Assembly: GCA_031426735.1 (NCBI GenBank)
Contig: JASJPK010000013.1
Coordinates: forward strand, 1-64,000
Origin: PFJX01 sp031426735
GTDB taxonomy: Bacteria > Pseudomonadota > Gammaproteobacteria > Burkholderiales > Thiobacillaceae
Length of the DNA: 64,000 nt
Reading direction: 5' to 3'
Below, one piece after another: positions 50,829 through 59,720 of the stretch; position 1 is the stretch's first letter, and the number at the start of each line of letters is the position of its first letter. A model generated the notes under the pieces. The model saw only the letters and a list, made by a program, of their open reading frames with translations. It was not told where the DNA came from and ran no database searches. The translations under genes were made by a program, and so were the position numbers.

Positions 50829-52145
50829 TTACTTTGCGATAGAACTTTTCCTGGATTGGCCCACAACCCGTAACTTTGGTAAGTGATAAACCATTGCGCC
50901 TTCATCTCCTTGGCGCTTTGCATCTAACAAATCCGCCCACCATTGCAGAATCTCAGCCCGTTGTTCAAGATATTCTGCCGCGTTATAACTTGCTCTTGAT
51001 TTGCTCTTTTCGACATGAGCTAACAAGCGTTCTATCACATCGCCATTCCAGCGACATGTCTCGTTTAGTATGGTAGACCCGGTCCCCCTTATTCCATGTG
51101 GGCTAAATCGATCCCTCCATCCAATCGAATCAACCATTTTCCATAACCCTCCATGCGAGGCAGGACGACTCCTATCTGATCGATTAGGGAATAGATACCT
51201 ACCATTACCACTTACCGCTTTAATACCTTGCAGCAATTCAATCGCTTGATGTGAAAGGGGAATAATATGCTCAAGTTCCATTTTCATGCGAGGGGCTGGA
51301 ATTCTCCATACACCCTGCTCAAGGTCAAACTCACTCCACTCTGCCTCCAAAACCTCCATAGTTCGTGCCAACGTCAACCATGCTAGCTTCATAGCTGCAC
51401 GCATCTCGAAGGTGCCTCTATAGTTTTCACAGTCCATCAGGAATTGCCCTATCTCCGATAGAGAAAGCTGTCGGGCATTAACTACATTCGGAGTGATAAC
51501 CTTGGCTAAACGTAATGCTATAGATTCACCAACTGCTCCGGTACTTTCAGCATGGTCAAATATTGCTTGCATAAGTTGACGCGCCAAAATAGCCATCTGT
51601 GGAGCACGCTTTTCAATTTCAATAATCAGGCCATTCAGTTCTATGCGCTTTAGTTCGGCTATCGGGCGTTTTCCTATAAGCGGAAATATATCCACCTCCA
51701 GAAGTCGCTCTCGCTGGCGTAGTGTTTGGGGTTGCCATTTAGCCTTAGCTCTGCTTAGCCATTCGCGGGCCACCCCTTCAAAGGATGTAGCCTTCATGGT
51801 ATTGGCTACCCGCTTTGCTTCTGCCCTTACTGCTGAAGGATGCTGGCCAGATTTAACTAACGTCCTAGCTTTTGCGTGAGCCTCCCTTGCTTCGGCAAGC
51901 GTAAGGATGCCACTGGCCAATCTCAACGCTTTTGCTTCGGTGGTTTCTCCATTAGGCGCTTGACCGTATTCTCCAAGGGCAAACATGTTTTCCTTGTCGT
52001 TCAACCGATAACGGTAACGCCAAAGACGTGAGCCATTGGGGTTTATCAAAACGAAAAGCCCCCCGCCGTCAGTTAGCTTTATCGGCTTGACACTAGGCTT
52101 AGCATTTCGAATGCGGGTATCACTTAGCTTAGTTGGACTTGCCAT
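50829..52145 (-). CDS. int: P4-type (DUF4102) tyrosine integrase
   Basis: A 438-residue integrase with a DUF4102 arm-binding N terminus (LSDTRIRNAKPSVKPIKLTD, DGGGLFVLINPNGSRLWRYR), a core-binding domain at ~100-200 and a catalytic domain with LARTMEVLEAEW (Arg), SPHGIRGTGSTILNE (HxxR) and LAHVEKSKSRASYN (His ... Tyr). The N terminus lies 165 bp from the right attachment core. It most likely integrated the element into radC. Confidence 0.93.
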   Translation of the reverse strand: MASPTKLSDTRIRNAKPSVKPIKLTDGGGLFVLINPNGSRLWRYRYRLNDKENMFALGEYGQAPNGETTEAKALRLASGILTLAEAREAHAKARTLVKSGQHPSAVRAEAKRVANTMKATSFEGVAREWLSRAKAKWQPQTLRQRERLLEVDIFPLIGKRPIAELKRIELNGLIIEIEKRAPQMAILARQLMQAIFDHAESTGAVGESIALRLAKVITPNVVNARQLSLSEIGQFLMDCENYRGTFEMRAAMKLAWLTLARTMEVLEAEWSEFDLEQGVWRIPAPRMKMELEHIIPLSHQAIELLQGIKAVSGNGRYLFPNRSDRSRPASHGGLWKMVDSIGWRDRFSPHGIRGTGSTILNETCRWNGDVIERLLAHVEKSKSRASYNAAEYLEQRAEILQWWADLLDAKRQGDEGAMVYHLPKLRVVGQSRKSSIAK

Positions 52146-52147
52146 GA

Positions 52148-52199
52148 GGGTATCTCCTTTTTATACCCAATATTATACCCGCATTATTTCTGGATACCC
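52148..52199. promoter_or_regulatory. ATACCC motif cluster near the right end
   Basis: Four ATACCC hexamers: one inverted (GGGTAT at 52148), then 52163, 52175 and 52194. They match the pair at 29719-29738. Candidate integrase arm-type sites in attR. Confidence 0.45.
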
Positions 52200-52233
52200 T
52201 TCGATAAAGCCGGATAGTTTATGGCTCATGTCC

Positions 52234-52260
52234 TACCATATTTATATATTTGTCAAACAC
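52234..52260 (-). promoter_or_regulatory. TACCATATT...TTGTCAAACA repeat, 5' flank of integrase
   Basis: Near-identical to 50787-50813 and read on the minus strand toward int, with TTGACA at the -35 position. A likely promoter or regulator site of int. Confidence 0.45.
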
Positions 52261-52300
52261 TTACGATGCAAATTGATTATCCGGATATATCCAAATTAAA

Positions 52301-52831
52301 TCAGTAGTGATTGTGCGCCAGGATGACGCCGGCCGCGTTCCAGGCCAGCGCCTGTTTGACCACTTCGCGCGGGTAGACCGAGGTTTGCGTCAAGGTGCCG
52401 CGAAACAGTTCCTGTGTCGCCAGTACCCGGTTCTGGCTGTCCAGAAACAGCACCATGAACACTTCGTGGCCGAGTCCGCGCATGTTCAGGTGCAGGAAAT
52501 CGCGCACCGTTTGCGGCGAATTCAGCGCGTCGCCCTGGCGCAGCGTTTCGCCTAGCGCGCGTTTGGCCATTTCCAGCACTGCCTGCAGTTGCGCGTATTT
52601 GGCCGGGCCCATGCCGGGGATGGCGCTGAACGCGGCCAGGCTCGATGCGAACAGCGGGTTGAGTCCGTCGAAGCGGTCGAGCAGGTCGCGCGCCAGATCG
52701 ACCGCGCTTTTGCCCGGCATGCCGACGCGCAGAAAGATCGCCAGCAATTCGGCATCCGACAAGGCGGTCGCGCCGCGTTCCAGCAGCTTCTCGCGCGGTC
52801 GTTCGCCTGCCGGCCAATCTGTGATGGCCAT
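52301..52831 (-). pseudogene. radC: 5' part of host radC, truncated by the element
   Basis: A 176-residue reading begins as normal RadC (MAITDWPAGERPREKLLERG, HhH region GMGPAKYAQLQAV, FRGTLTQTSVYPREV) and ends LAHNHY then stop: the JAMM motif HNHPSG...D is cut right after HNH. The missing end is at 29492-29664. Codon use and GC are host-like. Without Asp and the C-terminal strand it should lack metal binding. Confidence 0.9.
52311..52327. repeat. Attachment-site core, right copy
   Basis: TTGTGCGCCAGGATGAC, same as 29646-29662. It ends the element next to the int gene. Confidence 0.88.
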
Positions 52832-52874
52832 ATGTTTCTCCCTGTTTTTTTGTAGTCAGAGTCAGATCACATCA

Positions 52875-53375
52875 TTACTCGCACAACATGCCGCTCTCGG
52901 CCCAGGCGCGAACTTCGCGCGCCCATTCGAAGGAACCGCCCGGCACCGCCGGGAATTTTCCGTTCGGCGTCATGCCGTTATCCAGCGCCCAGCGCACGCG
53001 CAAATCATGCAGCAGATGTTCGGCCAGTTTGGCGTTGAACTCATCGTCGCTGCCCAGGTTGCGTTTGATCATCAGGCAAAGGTCGCGCGGCGGCATGCCG
53101 GTCCAGTCCATTTTTTCATGCGGCGCCATCCATTCGCCCCGGGGCAGGCCGGTGAGCCGGGCGGTATGGCAGTTGTCGCACAGATAGCGGGAGCGATGCG
53201 AACCATAGGCGCGGCCGTTATGGACGCGGCTGTTGAATTGATGGCACTGCAGGCAGCGCGGATGCTGGAATTTGGCGTACAACGCGTCGCTGAATCTGAC
53301 CGGCTCCGCCGCCGTTGCCATTGCAGCCACGACCGGCAGCACACCGAGCAGGCACAGGCGAAAGAAAGATTTCAT
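52875..53375 (-). CDS. Dihaem periplasmic cytochrome c-like protein
   Basis: A 166-residue exported protein (signal peptide MKSFFRLCLLGVLPVVAAMATA) with two CxxCH haem motifs: CLQCHQ and CDNCHT. Further Cys at DLCLMI and the C-terminal GMLCE. It may be an electron carrier, possibly of the NapC/ isoquinoline-hydrogenase-linked dihaem type; the redox partner is unknown. It precedes radC on the same strand. Confidence 0.8.
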   Translation of the reverse strand: MKSFFRLCLLGVLPVVAAMATAAEPVRFSDALYAKFQHPRCLQCHQFNSRVHNGRAYGSHRSRYLCDNCHTARLTGLPRGEWMAPHEKMDWTGMPPRDLCLMIKRNLGSDDEFNAKLAEHLLHDLRVRWALDNGMTPNGKFPAVPGGSFEWAREVRAWAESGMLCE

Positions 53376-53383
53376 GCGCGCGC

Positions 53384-54151
53384 TCACACCAGTTCGGAGA
53401 TCTCTTCCGGCTGTGCGGCGGTGCTGAAAATGTCCCGATAGGCGGCATAGGTCGAGGTCAGCGTCCAGGGCAGGAACACCAGCAAACCGAGGCCGAACGG
53501 GATCAGCAGCGCGACCATGCCGGCCAGGCCCAGAATCAGGCTGTAGAGCAGAATCGGTCGCCAGTTCACCCAGCATGCCCACAGGCTCCACCACATCGAA
53601 CGGCCGGCGGGAAAGCCTTCGAACAGCACCAGACCCGGCGCGAACCAGGTGGCCATCAGCAGCGGCGCGAACAGCAGCGAGCCCAATCCCATCGCGGGCA
53701 GCGCCGTCGCCAGCATCTGCTCGGCCTGCTCCGGCGTCAGCGTGGCCGGGTTCTGGGTCTGTTGCAGCAGGATTTCCATATCGCCGCCGGTGAGGGTTTT
53801 CACCAGATGGAAGATCGACAGGGTCGCCAGCATGTACAGCACGCCGATCAGCAACAGGTGATTGCGGCCTTCGCGCCAGCCGGCACCTAGAAAAATGAAG
53901 GAAATCGGTTCGCCGACGCTGCCGCCGCGGCTGGCCGCCATGTAACCGGCAACGATGAAGGGCGACAGCACATGCACCGCCACTACGCCCACGACGGGCA
54001 CCATGCTCGCCGCCATCAACACCAGAAAAACCAGTGCGGTCATGCCCGTCCACGGGATCGGGGCGAGCATGAACAGGCGCCAGCCTTCTCTGATCCAGGC
54101 CGTACCGGCGGCGGTAGGGGGGCGCGAAACGTTAAGCATGTTCATGGGCAT
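53384..54151 (-). CDS. BPSS1780-family membrane protein
   Basis: A 255-residue polytopic protein with about six hydrophobic segments. The N-terminal GTAWIREGWRLFMLAPIPWT and the DUF2189-like style match the BPSS1780 family found near polA in betaproteobacteria. Function unknown. It follows the DUF2782 gene in an order kept in many genomes. Confidence 0.75.
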   Translation of the reverse strand: MPMNMLNVSRPPTAAGTAWIREGWRLFMLAPIPWTGMTALVFLVLMAASMVPVVGVVAVHVLSPFIVAGYMAASRGGSVGEPISFIFLGAGWREGRNHLLLIGVLYMLATLSIFHLVKTLTGGDMEILLQQTQNPATLTPEQAEQMLATALPAMGLGSLLFAPLLMATWFAPGLVLFEGFPAGRSMWWSLWACWVNWRPILLYSLILGLAGMVALLIPFGLGLLVFLPWTLTSTYAAYRDIFSTAAQPEEISELV

Positions 54152-54230
54152 TGCGGAGAAAAATGGGGCGCCCTGTTGCAGCAGGAGCGCGTTCGAAAAG
54201 CGACGCTACGCGCCGAATGTGCACGCCAGA

Positions 54231-54563
54231 TTAAAACGTGTGGATGACCCAGAGCGGCACCTGGAAGTTCGGCGACAGGTCATCGTACTTGCGCATCTGT
54301 CCATCGCCGCGCTGGTCGATCAGGTAATAGGGTTTACCGTGCGGCGGCGTAACCTTGATCATGTACAGCCGGCCTTTGATGCGGAACTCTTCGATACGAT
54401 CTTCGCCGCGCTGGGTGATGGTGATCTGCGGTTCCAGATCGGGATCGACCATGCCGGGCGGCGGCGGAATGTCAGGCAGGGGTTCCAGACGCGGGGTTTT
54501 GTCGGCAGCGTAGGCGTTGGCGACGATGAGCAGGCTGGCGAGCAGGAAAGCGGTTGTGCGCAT
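54231..54563 (-). CDS. DUF2782 protein
   Basis: A 110-residue secreted or periplasmic protein from ATG 54563: signal peptide MRTTAFLLASLLIVANAYAA, then a Pro-rich stretch (PDIPPPPGMVDPDLEP) and the compact domain ITQRGEDRIEEFRIKGRLYM. DUF2782 genes commonly neighbour polA. Role unknown. Confidence 0.88.
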   Translation of the reverse strand: MRTTAFLLASLLIVANAYAADKTPRLEPLPDIPPPPGMVDPDLEPQITITQRGEDRIEEFRIKGRLYMIKVTPPHGKPYYLIDQRGDGQMRKYDDLSPNFQVPLWVIHTF

Positions 54564-54642
54564 GATGTGGGCCTCGTGTGGATGGTTTGATTCTAGACGG
54601 ATCGGCCGGCGGCGGCGTCGCGCAGCACGCCGCGCAACACGC

Positions 54643-57480
54643 TCAATGCGCCGCTTCCCAGTTGGCACCGACCCCCAATTCTGCTTTCAGCGGCACCTTC
54701 AATTGCGCTACGCCACACATCTTTTCCGGCAGGCCGACGCGGACAACTTCCAGTTCGGCTTGCGGCACTTCCAGCACCAGTTCGTCGTGCACCTGCATGA
54801 TCAGGCGCGATTGCAGGCCGCTCGTATCCAGCCAGCCTTGCACTTCGATCATCGCCAGCTTGATCAGATCGGCCGCGGTGCCCTGCATCGGCGCGTTGAT
54901 CGCAGCGCGTTCGGCGCCCTGGCGGCGCGGGCCGTTGCTGCGGATCTCCGGCAGGTAGAGGCGACGGCCGAACAGGGTTTCGACATAGCCATCGCTTTTC
55001 GCCTGTTCGCGCGTGCGGTTCATGTAGTCCAGCACGCCGGGGTAGCGCGCGAAGTAACGGTCGATATAGGCCTGCGCGACATTGCGTTCGACGTTCAGTT
55101 GCGCGCTCAAACCGAACGCCGACATGCCGTAAATCAGGCCGAAGTTGACCGCCTTCGCCATCCGCCGCATATCCGCCGTTACCGCCGCCAGCGCCACGCC
55201 CTGCACCTCGGCGGCGGTGGCGGCGTGGATGTCGGCTTCCATGGCGAAGGCTTTCAGCAGGCTTTCGTCGCCGGACAGGTGCGCCATGATGCGCAGCTCG
55301 ATCTGCGAGTAGTCGGCGGAGACGATGACGTAACCCGGTTCGGCGATGAACGCCTCGCGGATCTTGCGGCCCTCGAACGAGCGCACCGGGATGTTCTGCA
55401 GGTTGGGTTCGTTGGAGGACAGCCGCCCGGTTACCGCCACCGCCTGCGCATAGGTGGTATGGACGCGGCCGGTGCGCGGATTGACCATGCCGGGCAGCTT
55501 GTCGGTGTAGGTCGATTTCAGCTTGGCCAGGCCGCGATAGTCGAGGATCAGCTTGGGCAGCGGATGATCCAGCGCGAGTTCCTGCAACGCGTCCTCATTG
55601 GTCGACGGCACGCCGCCCGGGGTCTTCTTCTTCGGTTTCAGGCCGAGCCGGTTGAACAGGATCTCGCCCAGCTGTTTCGGCGAATTCAGGTTGAACGGTT
55701 GGCCGGCGGCCTGATGTGCCTTGCCTTCCAGCTGCACCATTTCCAGCGCCAGCGTGCCGGAATGCGCGCGCAGCAGCTCGGCGTCGAGTTTGACGCCGGT
55801 GCGTTCGATGCGGCACAGGATCGGCAGCAGCGCCATTTCAATGTCGCGATACACCGATTCCAGATGCGGCGTCGCGGCCAGCCTGGCGTGCATGTGCCGG
55901 TGCAGGCGCAGCGTGATGTCCGCCTGCGCGGCCGCATAAGCGGCGGCGCATTCGATCTCGACCTGATCGAAACCGATCTGGCCGACGCCCTTGCCGCAGA
56001 TGTCCTCGTACTGGCTCGTCGTTTCGCCCAGATGGCGTGCCGCCAGCGTGACCATGTCGTGGCGTTCGTGCGCCTCCAGCACATAGCTTTGCAGCAGCGT
56101 GTCGTGCGCCATGCCGTGCAGGTCGATGCCGTGGTTCATCAACACATGCCAGCCGTATTTCAGGTTCTGGCCGGCTTTGGCTTTGCCGGCGTTTTCCAGC
56201 AGCGGCTTTAGCCGGGCCAGCGTGGCGTCGAGCGGCAACTGCGCCGGCGCGCCGGCGTAGCGATGCGCCAGCGGCAGATAAGCCGCCTCGCCGGCGGCGA
56301 CGCTGAACGACAGGCCGACCAACTGCGCCGTCATCGGATCGAGGCTGGTGGTCTCGGTGTCGAGGCAGATCAGCTCGGCGGCGGCGAGTTTGTCCAGCCA
56401 GCGCGTCAGCGCGGCCTCGTCGAGGATCGTTTCGTAATGGCGCGGGGTTGCCCCCTCCCCCGCAAGCGGGGGAGGGCTGGGGAGAGGGAACAAGGATTGC
56501 GCTGGCGGGGATGTTTGCGAGGCGCTTGGAAAACCGCCCTCTCTGATGGAACTACCAGCCAACCGACTAGGCTGCCCAAGAACGTCAGCCAAGTCTCTGG
56601 CTCCCCCAGCCCCTTCCCCGCTTGCGGGGGAGGGGAGTGAAACCTCGCGCAACCAGGTCCGGAAGCCATATTTCGCAAACAGCTCGGCCAGTTTTTCCCG
56701 ATCTTCCGCGCCCCAGCCGAGATCGTTCGGATGCACCTCCAGCGGCACATCCGTCTTCACCGTGATCAGCTGGCGCCCCTGCGGCAGCCAGTCCAGCGCC
56801 TGCCGCAGGTTTTCGCCGACGGCGCCCTTGACCTCGCCGGCGCGCGTCATCAACGCGTCCAGATCGCCGAACTCGGCGAGCCATTTCAGCGCCGTCTTCG
56901 GTCCCACTTTCGCCACGCCCGGCACGTTGTCGACGGTGTCGCCGATCAGGGTCAGGTAATCGACGATGCGCGTCGGCGGCACGCCGAACTTGGTCAGCAC
57001 GCCGGCCTCGTCGAGCACCTCGTTGGTCATCGTGTTGATCAGGCGCACCTGGCCGGTGACCAGTTGCGCCAGATCCTTGTCGCCGGTCGACACCACCGCC
57101 TGCATGCCGGCTTCTTCCGCCTGCCGCGTCAAGGTGCCGATCACGTCGTCCGCCTCGACCCCGTCGACCATCAACAACGGCCAGCCGAGCGCACGTACCG
57201 CTGCGTGCAACGGCGCGATCTGGCAGGCCAGATCGTCCGGCATCGACGGGCGATGCGCCTTGTAGTCCGGATACCAGTCGTCGCGGAAAGTCTTGCCCTT
57301 GGCATCGAACACGCAGGCGGCGTAGGCAGTGGGGAAATCCTTGCGCAGTTTTTTCAGCATGTTGATGACGCCGTACATCGCGCCGGTGGGCTGTCCTTCC
57401 GGGTTGCGCAGGTCGGGCATGGCGTGGAAGGCGCGGTAGAGGTAGGACGAACCGTCGACCAGCAAGAGGGTGTGGGGCAT
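54643..57480 (-). CDS. polA: DNA polymerase I with an in-frame repeat insertion
   Basis: A 945-residue Pol I. 5' nuclease domain ~1-300 (LLVDGSSYLYRAFHAMPDLR), 3'-5' exonuclease ~355-540 (LICLDTETTSLDPMTAQLVG with DxE intact), polymerase ~555-945 (motif A VSADYSQIELRIMAHL, motif B MRRMAKAVNFGLIYGMSAFG, motif C MQVHDELVLEVP). Between the nuclease and exonuclease domains, about residues 280-343, lies an extra Ser/Pro/Gly-rich insert coded by a pair of inverted palindromes (56448-56640). The linker position makes it tolerable. Essential for Okazaki processing and repair. Confidence 0.95.
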   Translation of the reverse strand: MPHTLLLVDGSSYLYRAFHAMPDLRNPEGQPTGAMYGVINMLKKLRKDFPTAYAACVFDAKGKTFRDDWYPDYKAHRPSMPDDLACQIAPLHAAVRALGWPLLMVDGVEADDVIGTLTRQAEEAGMQAVVSTGDKDLAQLVTGQVRLINTMTNEVLDEAGVLTKFGVPPTRIVDYLTLIGDTVDNVPGVAKVGPKTALKWLAEFGDLDALMTRAGEVKGAVGENLRQALDWLPQGRQLITVKTDVPLEVHPNDLGWGAEDREKLAELFAKYGFRTWLREVSLPSPASGEGAGGARDLADVLGQPSRLAGSSIREGGFPSASQTSPPAQSLFPLPSPPPLAGEGATPRHYETILDEAALTRWLDKLAAAELICLDTETTSLDPMTAQLVGLSFSVAAGEAAYLPLAHRYAGAPAQLPLDATLARLKPLLENAGKAKAGQNLKYGWHVLMNHGIDLHGMAHDTLLQSYVLEAHERHDMVTLAARHLGETTSQYEDICGKGVGQIGFDQVEIECAAAYAAAQADITLRLHRHMHARLAATPHLESVYRDIEMALLPILCRIERTGVKLDAELLRAHSGTLALEMVQLEGKAHQAAGQPFNLNSPKQLGEILFNRLGLKPKKKTPGGVPSTNEDALQELALDHPLPKLILDYRGLAKLKSTYTDKLPGMVNPRTGRVHTTYAQAVAVTGRLSSNEPNLQNIPVRSFEGRKIREAFIAEPGYVIVSADYSQIELRIMAHLSGDESLLKAFAMEADIHAATAAEVQGVALAAVTADMRRMAKAVNFGLIYGMSAFGLSAQLNVERNVAQAYIDRYFARYPGVLDYMNRTREQAKSDGYVETLFGRRLYLPEIRSNGPRRQGAERAAINAPMQGTAADLIKLAMIEVQGWLDTSGLQSRLIMQVHDELVLEVPQAELEVVRVGLPEKMCGVAQLKVPLKAELGVGANWEAAH
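56448..56640. repeat. REPIN-like inverted pair inserted in polA
   Basis: Two palindromes, CCCTCCCCCGCAAGCGGGGG (56453) and CCCCTTCCCCGCTTGCGGGG (56610), are inverted copies of one another around ~115 bp. Total about 190 bp, multiple of three, no stop in the polA frame. Encoded residues include PSPASGEGAGG and PSPPPLAGEGA. Confidence 0.82.
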
Positions 57481-58088
57481 GGGAAATCCTGGATACGCGT
57501 AGGGCTAATTATTTAAGGAGAATATGCAAGTAATTGTTTATATAAATCATATTGTTACGTAAATATATCCGATTGGAATCGAAGGTTTTCCAAACAAATT
57601 CAAGAATGGCCCGGCCATGGTTTCCAGACAAGCGATTGCCAAACAAGGGGCGATTGCCGGGGATAAACGCGGGGTTGCACACAAAGTCATGCGCGAAGTT
57701 AAGCGCGAGGTTAAGCGCGAGGTTAAGCAATTAGCCAGCAAATTGCTCGCGGCCGGCCTGCTCGGCTTCGGTTTGCTGGCCAGCGCGCCGGCACTGGCCG
57801 CGTTGGGTGACCTCATCCAGCGCCTGGCTCGACATCCTGCGCGCCGACTGGCATCGGGTGCACGCGTGGGATGTGCTCAGCGAACGAACTGCGTTACCTC
57901 GACGCCAAGGACGCCGGTGACAGCCCGTCAGGCGCCAGATGTGTCCGACATATTGCAACAGCGCTGCCTCAGTCGTAGCGCAGAGTCGGTGTAATCACCC
58001 TCTTCCGGGGAATAAACCAGTAAAAAGCCATCAGTAAAACAATTTATATACGGAGTTCAGCGATGGCTTGGCGACTCGGGACAAGCTG
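57481..58088. other. Long gap with a degraded gene
   Basis: About 600 bp between polA and the porin gene. A frame from 57617 starts MVSRQAIAKQ and has a triplicated AGTTAAGCGCG block, then a membrane-like stretch (LLAAGLLGFGLLASAPALAA), after which the coding sense jumps between frames (SAWLDILRADWHRVHAWDVL, then ELRYLDAKDAG). It looks like a frameshifted remnant. Confidence 0.4.
57617..57994 (+). pseudogene. Degraded gene with repeat and frameshifts
   Basis: The frame is open for 125 codons but the end is not convincing. VKREVKREVK repeats are coded by tandem AGGTTAAGCGCG units. Meaningful-looking protein continues only by frameshift near 57815 and 57890. I do not recognise the family. Confidence 0.3.
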
Positions 58089-59294
58089 ATGATGAAATCA
58101 TTCGCACGCACTGTATCGGCATGTTTGTTTTTACTGGCGTGGAGCACGGTACTGGCGGCCGGCCGGAACGTCTCGGAAGCGATGCCCAGCCTGATGTTGC
58201 AAGGTTTTGGCACGCTGGGCGTTACGCGGTCCGATGATGCCAATGTTCAATATGTACGTGATCTCTCGCAACCCAAGGGCGCGGACAAATCCTGGACGGC
58301 CAAGATAGATTCGCTGCTTGGCCTGCAGGCCAACATCCACTTCAGCCCCCAGACCGAGGGCGTGTTGCAAACGGTGAGTCGTTACCACTATGACGGCAGC
58401 TATAACCCGGAACTCACCTGGGCATTCCTGCGCCACAACTTCTCGCCTGATTTCTCTTTGCGCGCCGGTCGCCTGGGCACCGAGTTCTACATGCTGGGCG
58501 ATTCGCGGTTGGTGGGCTATTCCAATCTGACATTGCGGCCGCCACCGGATTTCTATGGATCGCTGGTGTTTTCCTACATCGATGGTTTCGATGTCAGCGC
58601 CACGTTTCCTGTTTCCAGCGGTCTGCTGAGCGGCAAGCTGTTTGCGGGCCTGTCTCCCGAGAAAGCGCCCTTTTCACCGGGTATTGAATGGAACCAACGG
58701 GGTTCGGCATTGCTGGGCGGCTACCTGGATTATCAGAATGGCCCCTGGCAGATGCGCCTGAGCCATGCCCAGGTTCGTTTCAATCACGAGACGCCGACCG
58801 ATGAAATGCTTGGCTTCCCTTATCTCTCGTTGGTGCCGGGAATGGCGATGGCGGATCGATGGGCGCGCTTCAGTTCCATCGGCCTGGTCTACGACGAGGG
58901 GCCGCTGAACCTTCAGTTGATGTTGAATCAAATCAAGCAAGACAGTCCGGCTTATGCGGACTCGAAGGCGGGTTATGCCCTCGCCGCTTATCGTTTGGGC
59001 GAGGTAACGCCTTACCTCGGGATTTCCCGGAGTCTTACCAACGCTGAAACGCTGCCCTCAAGCCCCTTCCCGGGGGTGAATGCGCTGACCTTGTCCCTGG
59101 TGTCGAAGAGCTACATGGACCAGCACACCTACACTGTTGGCGGGCGCTGGGATTTTCAGAAAAATCTTGCCTTGAAGGCGCAGGTGGACTGGATACGCGG
59201 CCAACCGTCTTCGTTATTCCTGTTCAAGAACACCCAGCCAGGTTGGGACGGCAACATGACCGTCTTCAGCCTGGCGTTGGATTTCGTGTTCTAG
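58089..59294 (+). CDS. Outer-membrane porin-like beta-barrel
   Basis: A protein of about 401 residues from ATG 58089, with signal peptide (MMKSFARTVSACLFLLAWST) and alternating hydrophobic beta strands ending in a C-terminal Phe (ALDFVF). Features MLQGFGTLGVTRSD and RAGRLGTEFYMLGDSRLVG recall a family of porins that precede PstS-like and EAL genes. The next gene starts 7 bp after. Ligand unknown; the neighbour suggests phosphate or a small anion. Confidence 0.8.
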   Translation: MMKSFARTVSACLFLLAWSTVLAAGRNVSEAMPSLMLQGFGTLGVTRSDDANVQYVRDLSQPKGADKSWTAKIDSLLGLQANIHFSPQTEGVLQTVSRYHYDGSYNPELTWAFLRHNFSPDFSLRAGRLGTEFYMLGDSRLVGYSNLTLRPPPDFYGSLVFSYIDGFDVSATFPVSSGLLSGKLFAGLSPEKAPFSPGIEWNQRGSALLGGYLDYQNGPWQMRLSHAQVRFNHETPTDEMLGFPYLSLVPGMAMADRWARFSSIGLVYDEGPLNLQLMLNQIKQDSPAYADSKAGYALAAYRLGEVTPYLGISRSLTNAETLPSSPFPGVNALTLSLVSKSYMDQHTYTVGGRWDFQKNLALKAQVDWIRGQPSSLFLFKNTQPGWDGNMTVFSLALDFVF

Positions 59295-59300
59295 GCGACC

Positions 59301-59720
59301 ATGCGCCCGATCATGCCCTTCTTTATCGCGCTGCTGATTTTCAGCGTAACGGCCAGCGCGGAACCCGTCGTGGTCGTCAACGCACGCAGCGGCGTTGAAC
59401 GATTGAGCCGGGATGAAGTCATCAGCATTTTTCTCGGGCGTTATCGCCGTCTCCCTACCGGCGTCGCCGCCATTCCAGTCGACCAGCCCGAGAGCAGCGC
59501 CTTGCGGGCGGAGTTTTATCGCAAGTTGGTCGGCAAGGATTTGAATGAAATCAATGCCTATTGGTCGCGCCTGATCTTTTCGGGAAAAACCTCGCCACCC
59601 AGGCAAACCGCCAGCGCGTCAGAGGTCGTCTCGGTGGTGAGCAGGGAGGCCGGCGGAATCGCATATATCGAGCGCGGCCTGGTCGATAGCCGCTTCCGGA
59701 TCGTTCTGGAGTTTCCGTGA
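59301..59720 (+). CDS. PstS-like periplasmic phosphate-binding protein (short)
   Basis: A 139-residue exported protein (FFIALLIFSVTASA) with the PBP-like-2 segment VVVVNARSGVERLSRDEVIS IFLGRYR, and SEVVSVVSREAGGIAYIERG near the end. It is a single-domain relative of PstS. Its end overlaps the EAL gene by 4 bp (GTGATG). It likely senses a ligand for that c-di-GMP enzyme. Confidence 0.83.
   Translation: MRPIMPFFIALLIFSVTASAEPVVVVNARSGVERLSRDEVISIFLGRYRRLPTGVAAIPVDQPESSALRAEFYRKLVGKDLNEINAYWSRLIFSGKTSPPRQTASASEVVSVVSREAGGIAYIERGLVDSRFRIVLEFP

Larger units (their letters stand above)
29646..52327. mobile_element. 22.7-kb integrative element in radC
   Basis: Host radC is split: its 5' part reads up to the right boundary and its 3' part resumes at the left boundary. 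The 17-bp core TTGTGCGCCAGGATGAC is present on both sides. A P4-type integrase gene sits next to the right boundary and AlpA behind it. Coding DNA between the boundaries is visibly more AT-rich than the host genes. No conjugation, packaging or replication genes are recognisable, so it is a genomic island or satellite-like element, possibly mobilised in trans. A second tyrosine recombinase in the middle points to a mosaic origin. Confidence 0.9.

Noticed and set aside
29646..52327. Complete prophage or ICE
   Set aside because: No capsid, tail, large terminase, relaxase, coupling protein or type IV secretion genes found; only integrases, AlpA and cargo.
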